A stretch of 64,000 nucleotides of DNA from Casp-actino8 sp001510455 (GCA_027592035.1 JAQCIK010000002.1:1-64000); one strand, 5' to 3'. Counted from the stretch's first letter, positions 51,136-60,223 are shown. Notes: a model not told the origin generated them from the letters alone. A program made the numbers and translations.

Positions 51136-51891
51136 ATGGATCTCGGACTTTCGGGCAAGCGAGCCCTCGTCACCGGATCGACCAAAGGACTCGGACGAGC
51201 GATCGCCGAGACGTTGCTCGACGAAGGTGCATCGGTCGCGATCTGCGCACGTAACGCCGACGAGGTCGCAGCAGCGGTCGCCGAGCTGTCGAGTCGAGGC
51301 AAAGTCGTGGGCGCTGCCGTAGACGCTGGTGACTCGACCGCTCTGCGGGCTTGGGTCGATTCGTCGGCCGAGCAGCTCGGTGGAATCGACGTCTACGTTC
51401 ACAACACGTCTGGAAAGCCGGCTCGCAAACTCGAGGGCTGGATCAACAACTTCAACATCGACCTCATGGCGCTCGTTCACGGCGTCGAAGCCGCCACACC
51501 TCACTTGGTGAACGGCGGAGGGTCCGTCGTCAGCATCGGAACGACTGCGACCACCGAACACTTCGGCAGTGGCTCAGGGAGTTACAGCGCTCTCAAGTCG
51601 GCCGTCACCAACTGGACGCTCGGTCAGGCCCAAGTGCTCGGCGCACAAGGCGTGCGCTGCAACGTGGTGTCTCCCGGTCCGATCTTCGTCGAAGGTGGCG
51701 ACTGGGACATGATCAAGCAACACATGGCCCCGTTCTTCGAATCGACCGAGAAGGCGCACCCCGGCGGACACATGGGACTGCCCTCGGACGTCGCCGATGC
51801 GGTCGCCTTCCTCGTGAGCGATCGAGCCAAGCACGTCAACGGAGTGAATCTCACCGTCGATGGCGGCTTCCTGAAGCGCGTTGACTTCTGA
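51136..51891 (+). CDS. Short-chain dehydrogenase/reductase
   Basis: This is a 251-aa SDR from the ATG at 51136, with ACAGGGGGA 6 nt upstream. It has TGSTKGLGRA, HNTSG in the NNAG place, and Y-x3-K in YSALK. The Ser is probably in VSIGTTATTEHFG. The altered NAG and the spacing suggest an atypical subgroup. It lies 60 nt after the acyl-CoA dehydrogenase and 22 nt before a ThuA-like gene, probably in one operon. Substrate unknown. Confidence 0.9.
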   Translation: MDLGLSGKRALVTGSTKGLGRAIAETLLDEGASVAICARNADEVAAAVAELSSRGKVVGAAVDAGDSTALRAWVDSSAEQLGGIDVYVHNTSGKPARKLEGWINNFNIDLMALVHGVEAATPHLVNGGGSVVSIGTTATTEHFGSGSGSYSALKSAVTNWTLGQAQVLGAQGVRCNVVSPGPIFVEGGDWDMIKQHMAPFFESTEKAHPGGHMGLPSDVADAVAFLVSDRAKHVNGVNLTVDGGFLKRVDF

Positions 51892-51913
51892 TCGTCGCCG
51901 ATCGCACCACGCC

Positions 51914-52678
51914 ATGAGTGCTCCCGGACACCGTATCGACGTCACCCTCGTCGCCGGCGGCAAATACCACGACATCGACTTCGCGCGACGTGAACTGCTC
52001 GGGCTCCTCGCCGAGCACGACGAGTTTCGCGTCAGAGTGCAACCTGACTACGAAGACACGTCGGGAATCGTGGACTCGTCGATTCTCGTGTCGTACACCT
52101 GCGACGTTCGTCCCTCCGAGGCTGCTCAGAAGTCGATCCGAGCGTGGGTCGAAGCCGGCGGCCGCTGGGTCGCGTTGCACGGCACCAACGCGGCACTCAC
52201 CCTGGGAGGACCGAATGGTGTCGATTCCCCGCGCGTGTTTCCCCTCTGGGCCGACACGCTCGGTAGCCAATTCGTGGCCCACCCGCCGATTCAGCCCTAT
52301 TCGGTGCAGGTCACCGATCCATCGCACTGGCTGGTGGCGGGAATCGAACCGTTCGAAACCGATGACGAGCTCTACCTCAGCGAATACGCCGATCGTCGAT
52401 CGCTCCGTGTTTTGTTGCACACCGAGTGGCAAGGTGACGCAGCCGGATTCGTCGAACACGACTGGTCGGCGTGCGATCCGATGCATCCAGTGATGTACGT
52501 GCGCGATCTCGGGTCGGGTGCGGTGCTCTACAACACTCTTGGCCACTGCCGCGGCCACTACGACATGGCTCCGGTTCTCGACTACTACCCACGCGTCGAA
52601 CGATGCTCGTGGGAGAAGCCGGCCTATTACGAACTCCTACGCCGTTCGCTGCGATGGGCCCGCGGGCTCGACGCGTGA
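51914..52678 (+). CDS. ThuA-like domain protein
   Basis: This is a 254-aa protein of the ThuA family from the ATG at 51914. Segments are RIDVTLVAGGKYHDIDFARRELLGLLAEH, RWVALHGTNAALTLGGPNG, and YYELLRRSLRWARGLDA. It is related to the 262-aa ThuA-like gene at 43470: both keep the GRW/LVFLHH-type glycine-histidine turn and a C-terminal helix ending in a WAR or EWT. Its placement next to SDR and a 2-oxo-acid dehydrogenase argues for a role in a catabolic pathway rather than classic trehalose use. No catalytic assignment. Confidence 0.82.
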   Translation: MSAPGHRIDVTLVAGGKYHDIDFARRELLGLLAEHDEFRVRVQPDYEDTSGIVDSSILVSYTCDVRPSEAAQKSIRAWVEAGGRWVALHGTNAALTLGGPNGVDSPRVFPLWADTLGSQFVAHPPIQPYSVQVTDPSHWLVAGIEPFETDDELYLSEYADRRSLRVLLHTEWQGDAAGFVEHDWSACDPMHPVMYVRDLGSGAVLYNTLGHCRGHYDMAPVLDYYPRVERCSWEKPAYYELLRRSLRWARGLDA

Positions 52679-52712
52679 CCACATTCGTCCACTCATCATC
52701 ACGAGGAATCAC

Positions 52713-53693
52713 ATGAGCATCTCTCCTGAGGTCCAGTTCGATCTGCATCGTCGTATGGTGCGCATCAGACTCTTCGAAGAGGCCGCTGGCCGTCTCGCCG
52801 AGGCGGCGAAGCTCCCCGGCTTCCTTCATCTCTACGTCGGAGAAGAGGCCGTCGCATCCGGTGTGTGCGCGGCCCTCAACGACGACGATCACATCACCTC
52901 CACCCACCGAGGACACGGCCACCTCGTCGCCAAGGGTGGCGACCTGAATCGCATGATGGCCGAACTCATGGGCAAGTCGACCGGCTACTGCAAGGGCAAG
53001 GGGGGTTCGATGCACATCAGCGACCTCTCCCTCGGCATGCTCGGCGCCAACGGCATCGTCGGCGCCGGCTCCCCGATCGCGGTCGGGGCGGCATTCGCGA
53101 ATCGCTATCGCAAGAAGGGTCAGGTCGCCGTCGCCTTCTTCGGTGATGGAGCCACCAACATCGGTGCCTTCCACGAGGCCGCCAACATGGCCTGCGCCCT
53201 TCACCTGCCCATCGTTTTCGCATGCGAGAACAACGAGTACGGCGAGTTCACCCCACGCGACAAGACGATGGCCATTACCGACATCGTCGACCGAGCGGCC
53301 GGGTACGGGATGCCCGGTGTGATCGTCGACGGGATGGACGCGGTTGCCGTTCACGAAGCAGCCCTGGAGGCCGTGGCACGCGCCCGTTCCGGTGGTGGAC
53401 CGTCGTTGATCGAAGCGAAGACGTACCGCTTCTACAACCATCACGGTGTCCAGAACCTCGGACTCAAGTATCGGTCCGACGACGAAGTGGCACAGTGGAA
53501 AGAACGTGACCCGATCTTCTCGCTCGAAGATCGAATGATCGAGAACAAGGTTGCGACTCGGCAGCAGTTCGACGACATCTGGGCCGACTGGCGGGCGGCG
53601 ATCGATCGGGCGATCCAGTTCGCCGAGGAAAGTCCCCTGCCGACACCCGATCAGGTTCTGGTCGACGTCTACACGACCGGAGGAACCCGATGA
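52713..53693 (+). CDS. acoA: 2-oxo-acid/acetoin dehydrogenase E1 alpha subunit
   Basis: This is a 326-aa TPP-dependent subunit from the ATG at 52713, with CGAGGA upstream. The thiamine-diphosphate motif is GDGATNIGAFHEAAN...NN (GDG-x~27-NN), and the HGHGHL-like region THRGHGHLVAKG is present. The short length and GGSMHI/LGANGIVGAG segments match acetoin or pyruvate dehydrogenase E1 alpha. It is the first gene of an E1a-E1b-AcoX-E2 set. Substrate could be acetoin, pyruvate or a branched 2-oxo acid; AcoX favours acetoin. Confidence 0.9.
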   Translation: MSISPEVQFDLHRRMVRIRLFEEAAGRLAEAAKLPGFLHLYVGEEAVASGVCAALNDDDHITSTHRGHGHLVAKGGDLNRMMAELMGKSTGYCKGKGGSMHISDLSLGMLGANGIVGAGSPIAVGAAFANRYRKKGQVAVAFFGDGATNIGAFHEAANMACALHLPIVFACENNEYGEFTPRDKTMAITDIVDRAAGYGMPGVIVDGMDAVAVHEAALEAVARARSGGGPSLIEAKTYRFYNHHGVQNLGLKYRSDDEVAQWKERDPIFSLEDRMIENKVATRQQFDDIWADWRAAIDRAIQFAEESPLPTPDQVLVDVYTTGGTR

Positions 53694-54691
53694 GCGACGA
53701 ACGCAAACTTCCCTATGTCATGGCCTTCAACGAAGCGGTCAGCCAGGCGATGGAAGCCGATCCCGATGTGTTCTGTGCCGGCGAGGACATCGGAGCCTTC
53801 GGCGGAGTGTTCGGAACCTTCAGCGGCCTCCAAGCCAAGTTCGGAGTCGATCGCGTCGTCGACACGCCGATCAGCGAACAAGCCATCGTCGGGCTCGGCG
53901 TCGGCGCGGCGGCGACCGGACTCCGCCCCGTGGTCGACCTGATGTTCATGGATTTCATCTGCGTCGCGATGGACCAGATCGTGAATCAGGCGGCGAAGTT
54001 GAAGTACATGTTCGGTGGCGAGGTCACACTCCCCCTCACGATCACCACCGCCGGAGGTGGTGGCTTGTCGGCCGCTGCCCAGCACAGTCAGTCACTCGAA
54101 GCGATTCTCTGCCACATCCCCGGCTTGAAGGTCGTCTATCCATCGACTCCCTACGACATGAAGGGACTCATGATGGCCTGCATCCAGGAAGACAACCCGA
54201 CGGTGATGGTCAAGCACAAGCGCCTGCTCGGAATGACTGGCCACGTCCCCGCCGAGCCGTATTCGATTCCCCTCGGCACGGCCAACGTCGTTCGGCCCGG
54301 ACGCGACGTCACCATCGTCGCCTACGGCCGAATGGTCCACGAATCGGTGGCGGCGGCCGAGAAATTGTCGGCGGACGGTATCGAATGCGAGATCATCGAT
54401 CCGCGAACACTGCAGCCACTCGACACCGACACGATCGTGGCGTCGGCCCGACGCACCAATCGCGTTCTCGTCGTGCACGAAGCCGTGCGTTTCGGTGGTC
54501 TCGGTGCCGAGATCGCGGCTCAGATCCAAGAGGCTGCCTTCGACTATCTCGATGCACCGGTCGGTCGTATCGGAGCCCCCTTCTCGCCAGTGCCTTTCTC
54601 ACCCGCCCTCGAGCAGCACTACATCCCGTCGAGCGCGGCGATCGAAGCCGGTGTGCGCGATGCGATGTTCCGCAACAAGGTCGGAGCCTGA
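53690..54691 (+). CDS. acoB: 2-oxo-acid/acetoin dehydrogenase E1 beta subunit
   Basis: This 333-aa transketolase-type subunit starts at the ATG overlapping the alpha stop (ATGA). Segments are EDIGAFGGVFGTFSGLQAKFG, DTPISEQAIVGLGVGAAATGLRPV and RRTNRVLVVHEAVRFGGLGAEIAA, the last being typical of the C-terminal transketolase domain. It forms an alpha2beta2 E1 with the previous gene. It is followed 7 nt later by acoX. Confidence 0.92.
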   Translation: MSDERKLPYVMAFNEAVSQAMEADPDVFCAGEDIGAFGGVFGTFSGLQAKFGVDRVVDTPISEQAIVGLGVGAAATGLRPVVDLMFMDFICVAMDQIVNQAAKLKYMFGGEVTLPLTITTAGGGGLSAAAQHSQSLEAILCHIPGLKVVYPSTPYDMKGLMMACIQEDNPTVMVKHKRLLGMTGHVPAEPYSIPLGTANVVRPGRDVTIVAYGRMVHESVAAAEKLSADGIECEIIDPRTLQPLDTDTIVASARRTNRVLVVHEAVRFGGLGAEIAAQIQEAAFDYLDAPVGRIGAPFSPVPFSPALEQHYIPSSAAIEAGVRDAMFRNKVGA

Positions 54692-54698
54692 TCCTTTC

Positions 54699-55703
54699 GT
54701 GTCGACCGTCGGAATCATCGTCAACCCGAATGCGGGCAAGGACATCCGACGTCTGGTCACTCCCGCGACGCACACGTCCGATGTGACCAAGGTGGGCATC
54801 GTCCGACGAGCGATCGTGGCCGCTGCCGAATCCGGGGCCGAACGGATCCTTCTCGTTCCCGATCGCCATCGTCTCGCCGAACGTGCCGCCGCCGACCTCG
54901 ATGCTCCCGTCCAGATCGTCGACGAGCCGGTCACCGGTTCTCGTTTCGACACCGTGAGTGCCGCCCGGCGATTCTGGAAGGAACAAGTAGGCGCGGTCAT
55001 CGCCCTCGGTGGAGACGGAACGTCTCGCGACGTCGCACTCGGCTGGCCCGATGCTCCACTCGTCGCGATCTCGACCGGCACCAACAACGTTTACCCCTCG
55101 GCGGTCGACGGCACGTCGGCTGGGGCCGCCGCTGCCTTCGTGTCCACCGGAGCGGTGCCTCTCGCCGAAGTCGGCACGAGAAGCAAGCGGATCCTCGTTC
55201 GAGTCGACGAGGAGAACTCGTCGGTCGACGACGTCGCCCTCGTCGACCTGGCCTTCGTCGACACCGATTTCATCGGTGCCCGAGCAGTTCGTGACCCTCA
55301 CACCGTCCGACGAGTGGTGGCCGCCATTGCGACCCCGACGTCGACCGGCCTCTCGAGTATCGCCGGTCGTCTGCACCCGATCGATCGTCGCGCGCCTGGT
55401 GGCGTGGTCGTCGAACTCGGAAGCGGCTCTCGCACCTTGCGGGTGCCGCTGGCACCGGGTTCGTTCACCGACATGGCGATCGGTGACGTGACAACTCTCG
55501 ACGACGGCGAAGAGCTGATCTTCCACGGGCGCACGATCCTCGCGTTCGACGGTGAACGCGATCGCACTGTGAGCGAATCGGGACGAGTCACGATTCGCAT
55601 AGATTCAGGTGGACCGATCCTCATCGACGTCGATCGCACCCTCCACCTCGCCGCCCAGCGGCGACTCTTCGATTCCTCGACGGAGAAACCACATGGCCAC
55701 TGA
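54699..55703 (+). CDS. acoX: AcoX/ATP-NAD kinase-like protein
   Basis: This 334-aa protein starts at a GTG at 54699. The NAD-kinase-like core is marked by VGIIVNPNAGKDIRRLV and GAVIALGGDGTSRDVALG (GGDGT motif near residue 108), with STGTNN. The C-terminal half is beta-rich. AcoX is encoded in acetoin-degradation operons, although its biochemical role is not established. Position between E1 beta and E2 supports the assignment. Its last 11 nt overlap the E2 start. Confidence 0.85.
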   Translation: MSTVGIIVNPNAGKDIRRLVTPATHTSDVTKVGIVRRAIVAAAESGAERILLVPDRHRLAERAAADLDAPVQIVDEPVTGSRFDTVSAARRFWKEQVGAVIALGGDGTSRDVALGWPDAPLVAISTGTNNVYPSAVDGTSAGAAAAFVSTGAVPLAEVGTRSKRILVRVDEENSSVDDVALVDLAFVDTDFIGARAVRDPHTVRRVVAAIATPTSTGLSSIAGRLHPIDRRAPGGVVVELGSGSRTLRVPLAPGSFTDMAIGDVTTLDDGEELIFHGRTILAFDGERDRTVSESGRVTIRIDSGGPILIDVDRTLHLAAQRRLFDSSTEKPHGH

Positions 55704-57111
55704 ATTCCTGATGCCCAAACTCGGTCTCACGATGGAGGAGGGAACCGTCCTCGAGTGGCTCGTCGACGATGGCGCAGCGGTCGAACCCGGAACACCCGTT
55801 CTGCGAATCGAGACCGACAAAGTCGAGAGCGACGTGGAAGCGGTCGGTTCGGGACGATTGCATCGACTCGTCGACGTCGGTTCGACCCATGCCTGTGGCG
55901 CCGTCATTGCGCTCTTGCTCGGCGATGGAGAGACTCCCCCGACCTCGCAAGCACCCTCGGCACCTCCCGCTGCCAACACGACGGCCACGGCATCCACCGC
56001 ATCGACATCAGCGACGTCGACATCGGTGGTGAGGCCGGCGAGCACCGGTACCGATGGCCGGCTCTTCGCGTCACCGAATGCCCGGCGAATCGCTGCCGAA
56101 CGCGGCGTCGATCTCGCCACCGTGGCCGGAACCGGACCCGGCGGCCGCATCGTGTCGGAGGATGTGGAGGAAGCCGCCAGTCGCCCTCGCCCGTCGTCTC
56201 CGGCTCCGTCGACTGGTCCGTCCGTCGCCACCTCGGTTGGTTCGTCAGTTCTGGCCACGGCGGCTGCCCGCCAACTCGCTGACCTACTCGGTGTCGATCT
56301 GGCCGCTGTCGAGCCCGATCCCGTCGACGGACGAGTGTCTCGTGACGGTGTCGCCGCTCACGTCCGCCGACTTCTGGCGACCAAGAGCTCGAGTGGGGCC
56401 ACCGAGCCGAACGCGCTGGCGCCGGCATCGCAGCCCCCGACATCGACTAAACGAATGAGTGGAATGCGCGGCACGATCGCCAAGCGAATGCATGCATCCC
56501 TCCAACAGATGGCGCAATTGACGCTCACGATGGACGCCGACATGGACGCTGTCATCGCCGATCGCTCGGCGCGCAAGGGCGGCGCAATCGTTCCTGGATT
56601 CACCGATTACGTGATCGCGGCCTGTGCTCGAGCACTCCGAGAACACCCCATCGTCAATTCTCAGGTCACCGATGACGGCATTGCGCTCCTGCCCGACATC
56701 CATGTCGGCATGGCCGTGGCTCTCGACGAAGGACTCGTGGTTCCCGTCGTTCGACACACCGATCGCCTCGATCTCGAAGCTCTGGCGGGCGAAACGAAAC
56801 GTCTGGCCACCGCCGCTCGATCCGGATCACTCGGACTCGGTGACCTCGAGGGCGGAACCTTTTCGGTCAGTGCGCTCGGTATGTTCGGCGTCGATGCATT
56901 CACGCCCGTGATCAATCCGCCCAACACCGCAATCATGGGCGTCGGCCGCCTTCGCGACGATGTGGTGCTCGACGGCAAGAAGGTCACGACGCGCTCTCGT
57001 CTGACGCTCAGCCTCACCTGGGATCACCGAGTGTTCGACGGCGCACCTGCCGCCCAGTTCGCAGAGACCGTGTGTCGACTCCTCGGCTCACCCTCCGAAC
57101 TCGACCTCTGA
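55693..57111 (+). CDS. acoC: 2-oxo-acid/acetoin dehydrogenase E2 (dihydrolipoamide acyltransferase) with two subunit-binding domains
   Basis: This 472-aa E2 has an N-terminal lipoyl domain (1-75; lipoyl Lys K43 in ETDKVES). An Ala/Thr/Ser/Pro linker follows, then a peripheral subunit-binding domain at about 125-162 (FASPNARRIAAERGVDL). A second similar domain sits at about 187-226 (LATAAARQLADLLGVDL). The catalytic domain is about 255-472 with the active-site HRVFDG (H445, D449). Most E2s have one subunit-binding domain. No E3 gene is in the window. The gene ends 10 nt from a convergent LLM gene. Confidence 0.93.
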   Translation: MATEFLMPKLGLTMEEGTVLEWLVDDGAAVEPGTPVLRIETDKVESDVEAVGSGRLHRLVDVGSTHACGAVIALLLGDGETPPTSQAPSAPPAANTTATASTASTSATSTSVVRPASTGTDGRLFASPNARRIAAERGVDLATVAGTGPGGRIVSEDVEEAASRPRPSSPAPSTGPSVATSVGSSVLATAAARQLADLLGVDLAAVEPDPVDGRVSRDGVAAHVRRLLATKSSSGATEPNALAPASQPPTSTKRMSGMRGTIAKRMHASLQQMAQLTLTMDADMDAVIADRSARKGGAIVPGFTDYVIAACARALREHPIVNSQVTDDGIALLPDIHVGMAVALDEGLVVPVVRHTDRLDLEALAGETKRLATAARSGSLGLGDLEGGTFSVSALGMFGVDAFTPVINPPNTAIMGVGRLRDDVVLDGKKVTTRSRLTLSLTWDHRVFDGAPAAQFAETVCRLLGSPSELDL

Positions 57112-57121
57112 CGCGGCGTTC

Positions 57122-58051
57122 TCAACCCCGCGCGGCGTCGAGAACGGGAGCGAAACGATCGAGGGCACTCAGCCAGTCGGAAGGTTTTTCGATCCCGTCC
57201 CAGAAATTGTGCTCGAGAGTCACCTCCACGTAACCGTTCTCACGGGCCGCTTCGGCATCGGCGATCAAACGTTGCATGACATCGGCGTCGTCTCGACGCG
57301 GCGTCAGCGGCGCCTGAACGAACGAGCGACTGAAGACTTGTAGAGGTGCCTGCTCGGGCGCTCGTAGACCGTTCATGTGGTCGACCATCTCGGCGACCTT
57401 GGCCGGCTTCAAGCCAGCCGGATTCCAAGCGTCGAACCACCTGGCCGTTCGGACGAGACCATCGGTCGACCACATGCCCGAGAGAAGTGTCGGACGAGGC
57501 CGTTGAACGGGTTTCGGATCGACGTAACACGGTGGAATCGTGAAGATCGGCCCGTCGTACGAGACCGGATCGTCTCCCCAGCAGGCAAGGAGAGCCGGAA
57601 CGAAGTCGTCCATACGGCGACCTCGCGTCGCCACGTCCGTCCCGGAGGCAGCGTGTTCCTCGGCACTCCACCCCACACCGAGTCCCGCCACCAGTCGCCC
57701 ATTCGACATCTGGTCGATCGTGGCCAAGCGCTGGGCGAGGGGAACCGGCCAGTGATTACCAGCCACCAGAATGCTCGTCCCAAGCCGCACTCGGAACGTC
57801 ACCGCAGCCACGAAGGCAAGTGTCTCGAGAGGCGCGTACACCGACTGGTACTGCGTCGGAGGCATGACCCCTTGACCGCCGTAACCACGTGACGGCGACA
57901 GCGGATACATGAAGTGGTCCTGCACCCACAATCCCGAATAACCCATTTCTTCGGCCTTGATTGCGAAATCACGCACGATCTCGGCTGTCACGTGCCGACC
58001 GAGTTGGGGAAGGCAGATTCCGATCCCGGTCACGACGAAGCCTGAGGCCAT
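57122..58051 (-). CDS. LLM-class flavin/F420-dependent oxidoreductase
   Basis: This is a 309-aa TIM-barrel enzyme from the ATG at 58051, overlapping the Rieske gene by 22 nt. A GTG at 58033 (GTGA overlap with the Rieske stop) is an alternative start. Segments are WVQDHFMYP, RLGTSILVAGNHWPVPLAQRLATIDQMSNGRLVAGLGVGWSAEEH, and PTLLSGMWSTDGLVRTARWFDAWNPA. It is distinct in detail from the LLM gene at 2414. Cofactor could be F420 or FMN. It closes the minus-strand operon that begins with the glutamine-synthetase-like gene. Confidence 0.9.
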   Translation of the reverse strand: MASGFVVTGIGICLPQLGRHVTAEIVRDFAIKAEEMGYSGLWVQDHFMYPLSPSRGYGGQGVMPPTQYQSVYAPLETLAFVAAVTFRVRLGTSILVAGNHWPVPLAQRLATIDQMSNGRLVAGLGVGWSAEEHAASGTDVATRGRRMDDFVPALLACWGDDPVSYDGPIFTIPPCYVDPKPVQRPRPTLLSGMWSTDGLVRTARWFDAWNPAGLKPAKVAEMVDHMNGLRAPEQAPLQVFSRSFVQAPLTPRRDDADVMQRLIADAEAARENGYVEVTLEHNFWDGIEKPSDWLSALDRFAPVLDAARG

Positions 58052-59256
58052 TCGTTCACGAGACGACCGGCGTCGACCCCGGAACGGAAGAGTTCCGACA
58101 ATTCGTCGTCGGACGTGTCGATGATGGCGTCGATCCATCCGTGTACGTACTGGGCGCCGCCTTCGTTACGCCCGAACACGAACTCGGTCTTGGCGCCGGT
58201 CTTCACGGTTCGCTGGATCTTGAGACCGGTTGCGTAGTCCTCGTCGCGCACGACGTGTTCGAGAAAAGCGATCTGCTTCTCGATGATCTCGACGAACTCG
58301 TCGGTCTTCGGCGCCGTCGAGATGAAGTCGAGATACGTGATCGATTCATCTGCGGAGTCACCAGGGAAGATACGTGCCACTTGATAGACCTTGTGCTCCC
58401 CCACGTCGAATCCAGCGATGGATGCGTGCGGAAAGATGCTCCACACTCCGCCGGTCAGGAGCGAATCAGGCCACTGTTCCTGCGGAATCGACTCCAACTT
58501 CGACCAATTCTGACGAGGTCCGGTCACCCGTTGGTGAGGTCCGACTCGATGGAACAGCGCTTCACTCGGGAAGTCGGGACCGAACGTGTTCTTGTGCAGA
58601 ATCGGCAGGTGATAAAAGTCGACGTAGCCATCGAACGACACTTTCCAATTGGGTCCGACGAGGCGCCGGGACCCAAAGTGGTTCATCGACGCAAATTCGC
58701 AGTGAGCAAGCAGCTCGTCGTATCCGGCGAGAAATGCCTCGACATCGAGTGTCGAACGAGGTGACAGAGTCACCCAGATCAGACCAGCCCGTTCGACGAC
58801 CGGGAGTGCGGTCAGACCGAGACACGACATGTCGACTTCACCGAATTCGGATTGCTTGAACATTCCGACCAGATCACCACTCTGGTCGTACGTCCAGTTG
58901 TGGTACGGACAAGCGAATCGCCGTGCCGATCCAATTCCTTCGTCGAGCAACATCGCGCCTCGGTGGCTGCACATGTTGACGAAGGCTCGGATCACTCCTT
59001 CGCCATCGCGGGAGAGCAGGATCGGCGTCCCGACCACCTCGATCGCTTTGTAGGCATGGGGCTCGGGTATTTCGGCCGAGGTGGCGATGAGAAGCGGTAC
59101 CCGCTTGAACAACAGGTCGACCTCACGTCGCCAGCGGTCGGGATCGAAGTAGTTCGCGGCCGGGATCGATGTGACACCCTCGGTCAGGTCGGCAGTACCC
59201 GCCTTGTTGTGCGCAATGGTTCGTTGCGCCATGACGATCAACTTTTCTCGACTCAT
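58030..59256 (-). CDS. Rieske non-haem iron oxygenase alpha subunit
   Basis: This is a 408-aa protein from the ATG at 59256, with GAGGGG upstream. The Rieske motif is C96-x-H98 and C116-x2-H119 (CSHRGA, CPYHNW). The iron site is DGYVDFYHLPILHKNTFG. It is the most divergent of the four Rieske proteins. It belongs to an operon with 3-hydroxyisobutyrate-type dehydrogenase, SDR and glutamine-synthetase-like genes. This combination recalls amine or aniline oxygenation pathways, but the substrate is not known. Confidence 0.92.
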   Translation of the reverse strand: MSREKLIVMAQRTIAHNKAGTADLTEGVTSIPAANYFDPDRWRREVDLLFKRVPLLIATSAEIPEPHAYKAIEVVGTPILLSRDGEGVIRAFVNMCSHRGAMLLDEGIGSARRFACPYHNWTYDQSGDLVGMFKQSEFGEVDMSCLGLTALPVVERAGLIWVTLSPRSTLDVEAFLAGYDELLAHCEFASMNHFGSRRLVGPNWKVSFDGYVDFYHLPILHKNTFGPDFPSEALFHRVGPHQRVTGPRQNWSKLESIPQEQWPDSLLTGGVWSIFPHASIAGFDVGEHKVYQVARIFPGDSADESITYLDFISTAPKTDEFVEIIEKQIAFLEHVVRDEDYATGLKIQRTVKTGAKTEFVFGRNEGGAQYVHGWIDAIIDTSDDELSELFRSGVDAGRLVNEWPQASS

Positions 59257-59295
59257 CGCACCCCTCCGATGCCGCTGAAGAAACCTTAGGGCAGG

Positions 59296-60195
59296 TCAGT
59301 CGTTCTGCAGGAGATGTACGAGGCTGCTGGTGTCCCAGCGTCGGCCTCCGCGGGCCACGACCTGGGCATAGAACTGGTCGACCAGGGCCGTCAACGGAAG
59401 ACGAGCCCCGTTTCGATTCGCCTCGTCGAGGCAAATCGCCAGATCCTTACGCATCCATTCGGCGGCGAAGCCGAACTCGAACTCACCACGCGCCATCGTC
59501 GAGGCGCGATTGTCCATCTGCCAGCTCTGGGCCGCACCTTTTCCGATGACCTCCACCACCCGGTCCACGTCGAGACCGGCCCGTTGAGCGAAGTTGACGC
59601 CTTCCGACAGTCCTTGAACGATGCCGGCGATACAGATCTGATTCACCATCTTGGTGAGCTGACCCGAACCGGCGACACCGAGTCGTTCGCACGCCCGTGC
59701 GTACGGCGCAACGGCACGCCGCGCCCGTTCGAAAACCCCCTCGTCGTCGGACCCACACATCACGGTGAGAAGGCCGTTCTCCGCCCCGGCCTGACCCCCG
59801 GACACTGGCGCATCCACGAATCCGACTCCGACTGCGGCACAGGCATCCGCCAATTCACGAGCGACCCGCGCCGAGGCCGTCGTGTGATCGATCAGGATCG
59901 AACCAGGTGCCATACCCGAGAGGGCTCCGTTCGAACCCAACGCCACGGCGCGAACGTCGTCGTCGTTGCCGACGCACATCATCACGAATTCGGCACCCTC
60001 GACCGCCTCCACCGGAGTGGGGGCGGCCCGACCCCCGTGCTCACCCACCCAAGCCAGTGCCTTGGTTGCCGTCCGGTTGTAGACGGTCACGGCACGTCCG
60101 CTCTTCGCGAGATGACCGGCCATCGGACCGCCCATCACTCCGAGGCCGAGAAAGGCGACCGAACCTTCGACGAAACGCGGTGAAGTGGATGTCAT
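59296..60195 (-). CDS. 3-hydroxyisobutyrate/6-phosphogluconate dehydrogenase family protein
   Basis: This 299-aa beta-hydroxyacid dehydrogenase has the Rossmann start AFLGLGVMGGPMAGHL, FVDAPVSGGQAGAENG (substrate loop), and the catalytic Lys in GSGQLTKMVNQICIAG. The C-terminal helical domain is normal. It oxidises a beta-hydroxy acid with NAD(P)+. Candidates are 3-hydroxyisobutyrate, tartronate semialdehyde or an analogue. It lies between an SDR and a Rieske oxygenase on the minus strand. Confidence 0.92.
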   Translation of the reverse strand: MTSTSPRFVEGSVAFLGLGVMGGPMAGHLAKSGRAVTVYNRTATKALAWVGEHGGRAAPTPVEAVEGAEFVMMCVGNDDDVRAVALGSNGALSGMAPGSILIDHTTASARVARELADACAAVGVGFVDAPVSGGQAGAENGLLTVMCGSDDEGVFERARRAVAPYARACERLGVAGSGQLTKMVNQICIAGIVQGLSEGVNFAQRAGLDVDRVVEVIGKGAAQSWQMDNRASTMARGEFEFGFAAEWMRKDLAICLDEANRNGARLPLTALVDQFYAQVVARGGRRWDTSSLVHLLQND

Positions 60196-60223
60196 GGCGA
60201 CGAGTCTGTCACGAAGCCGGACG

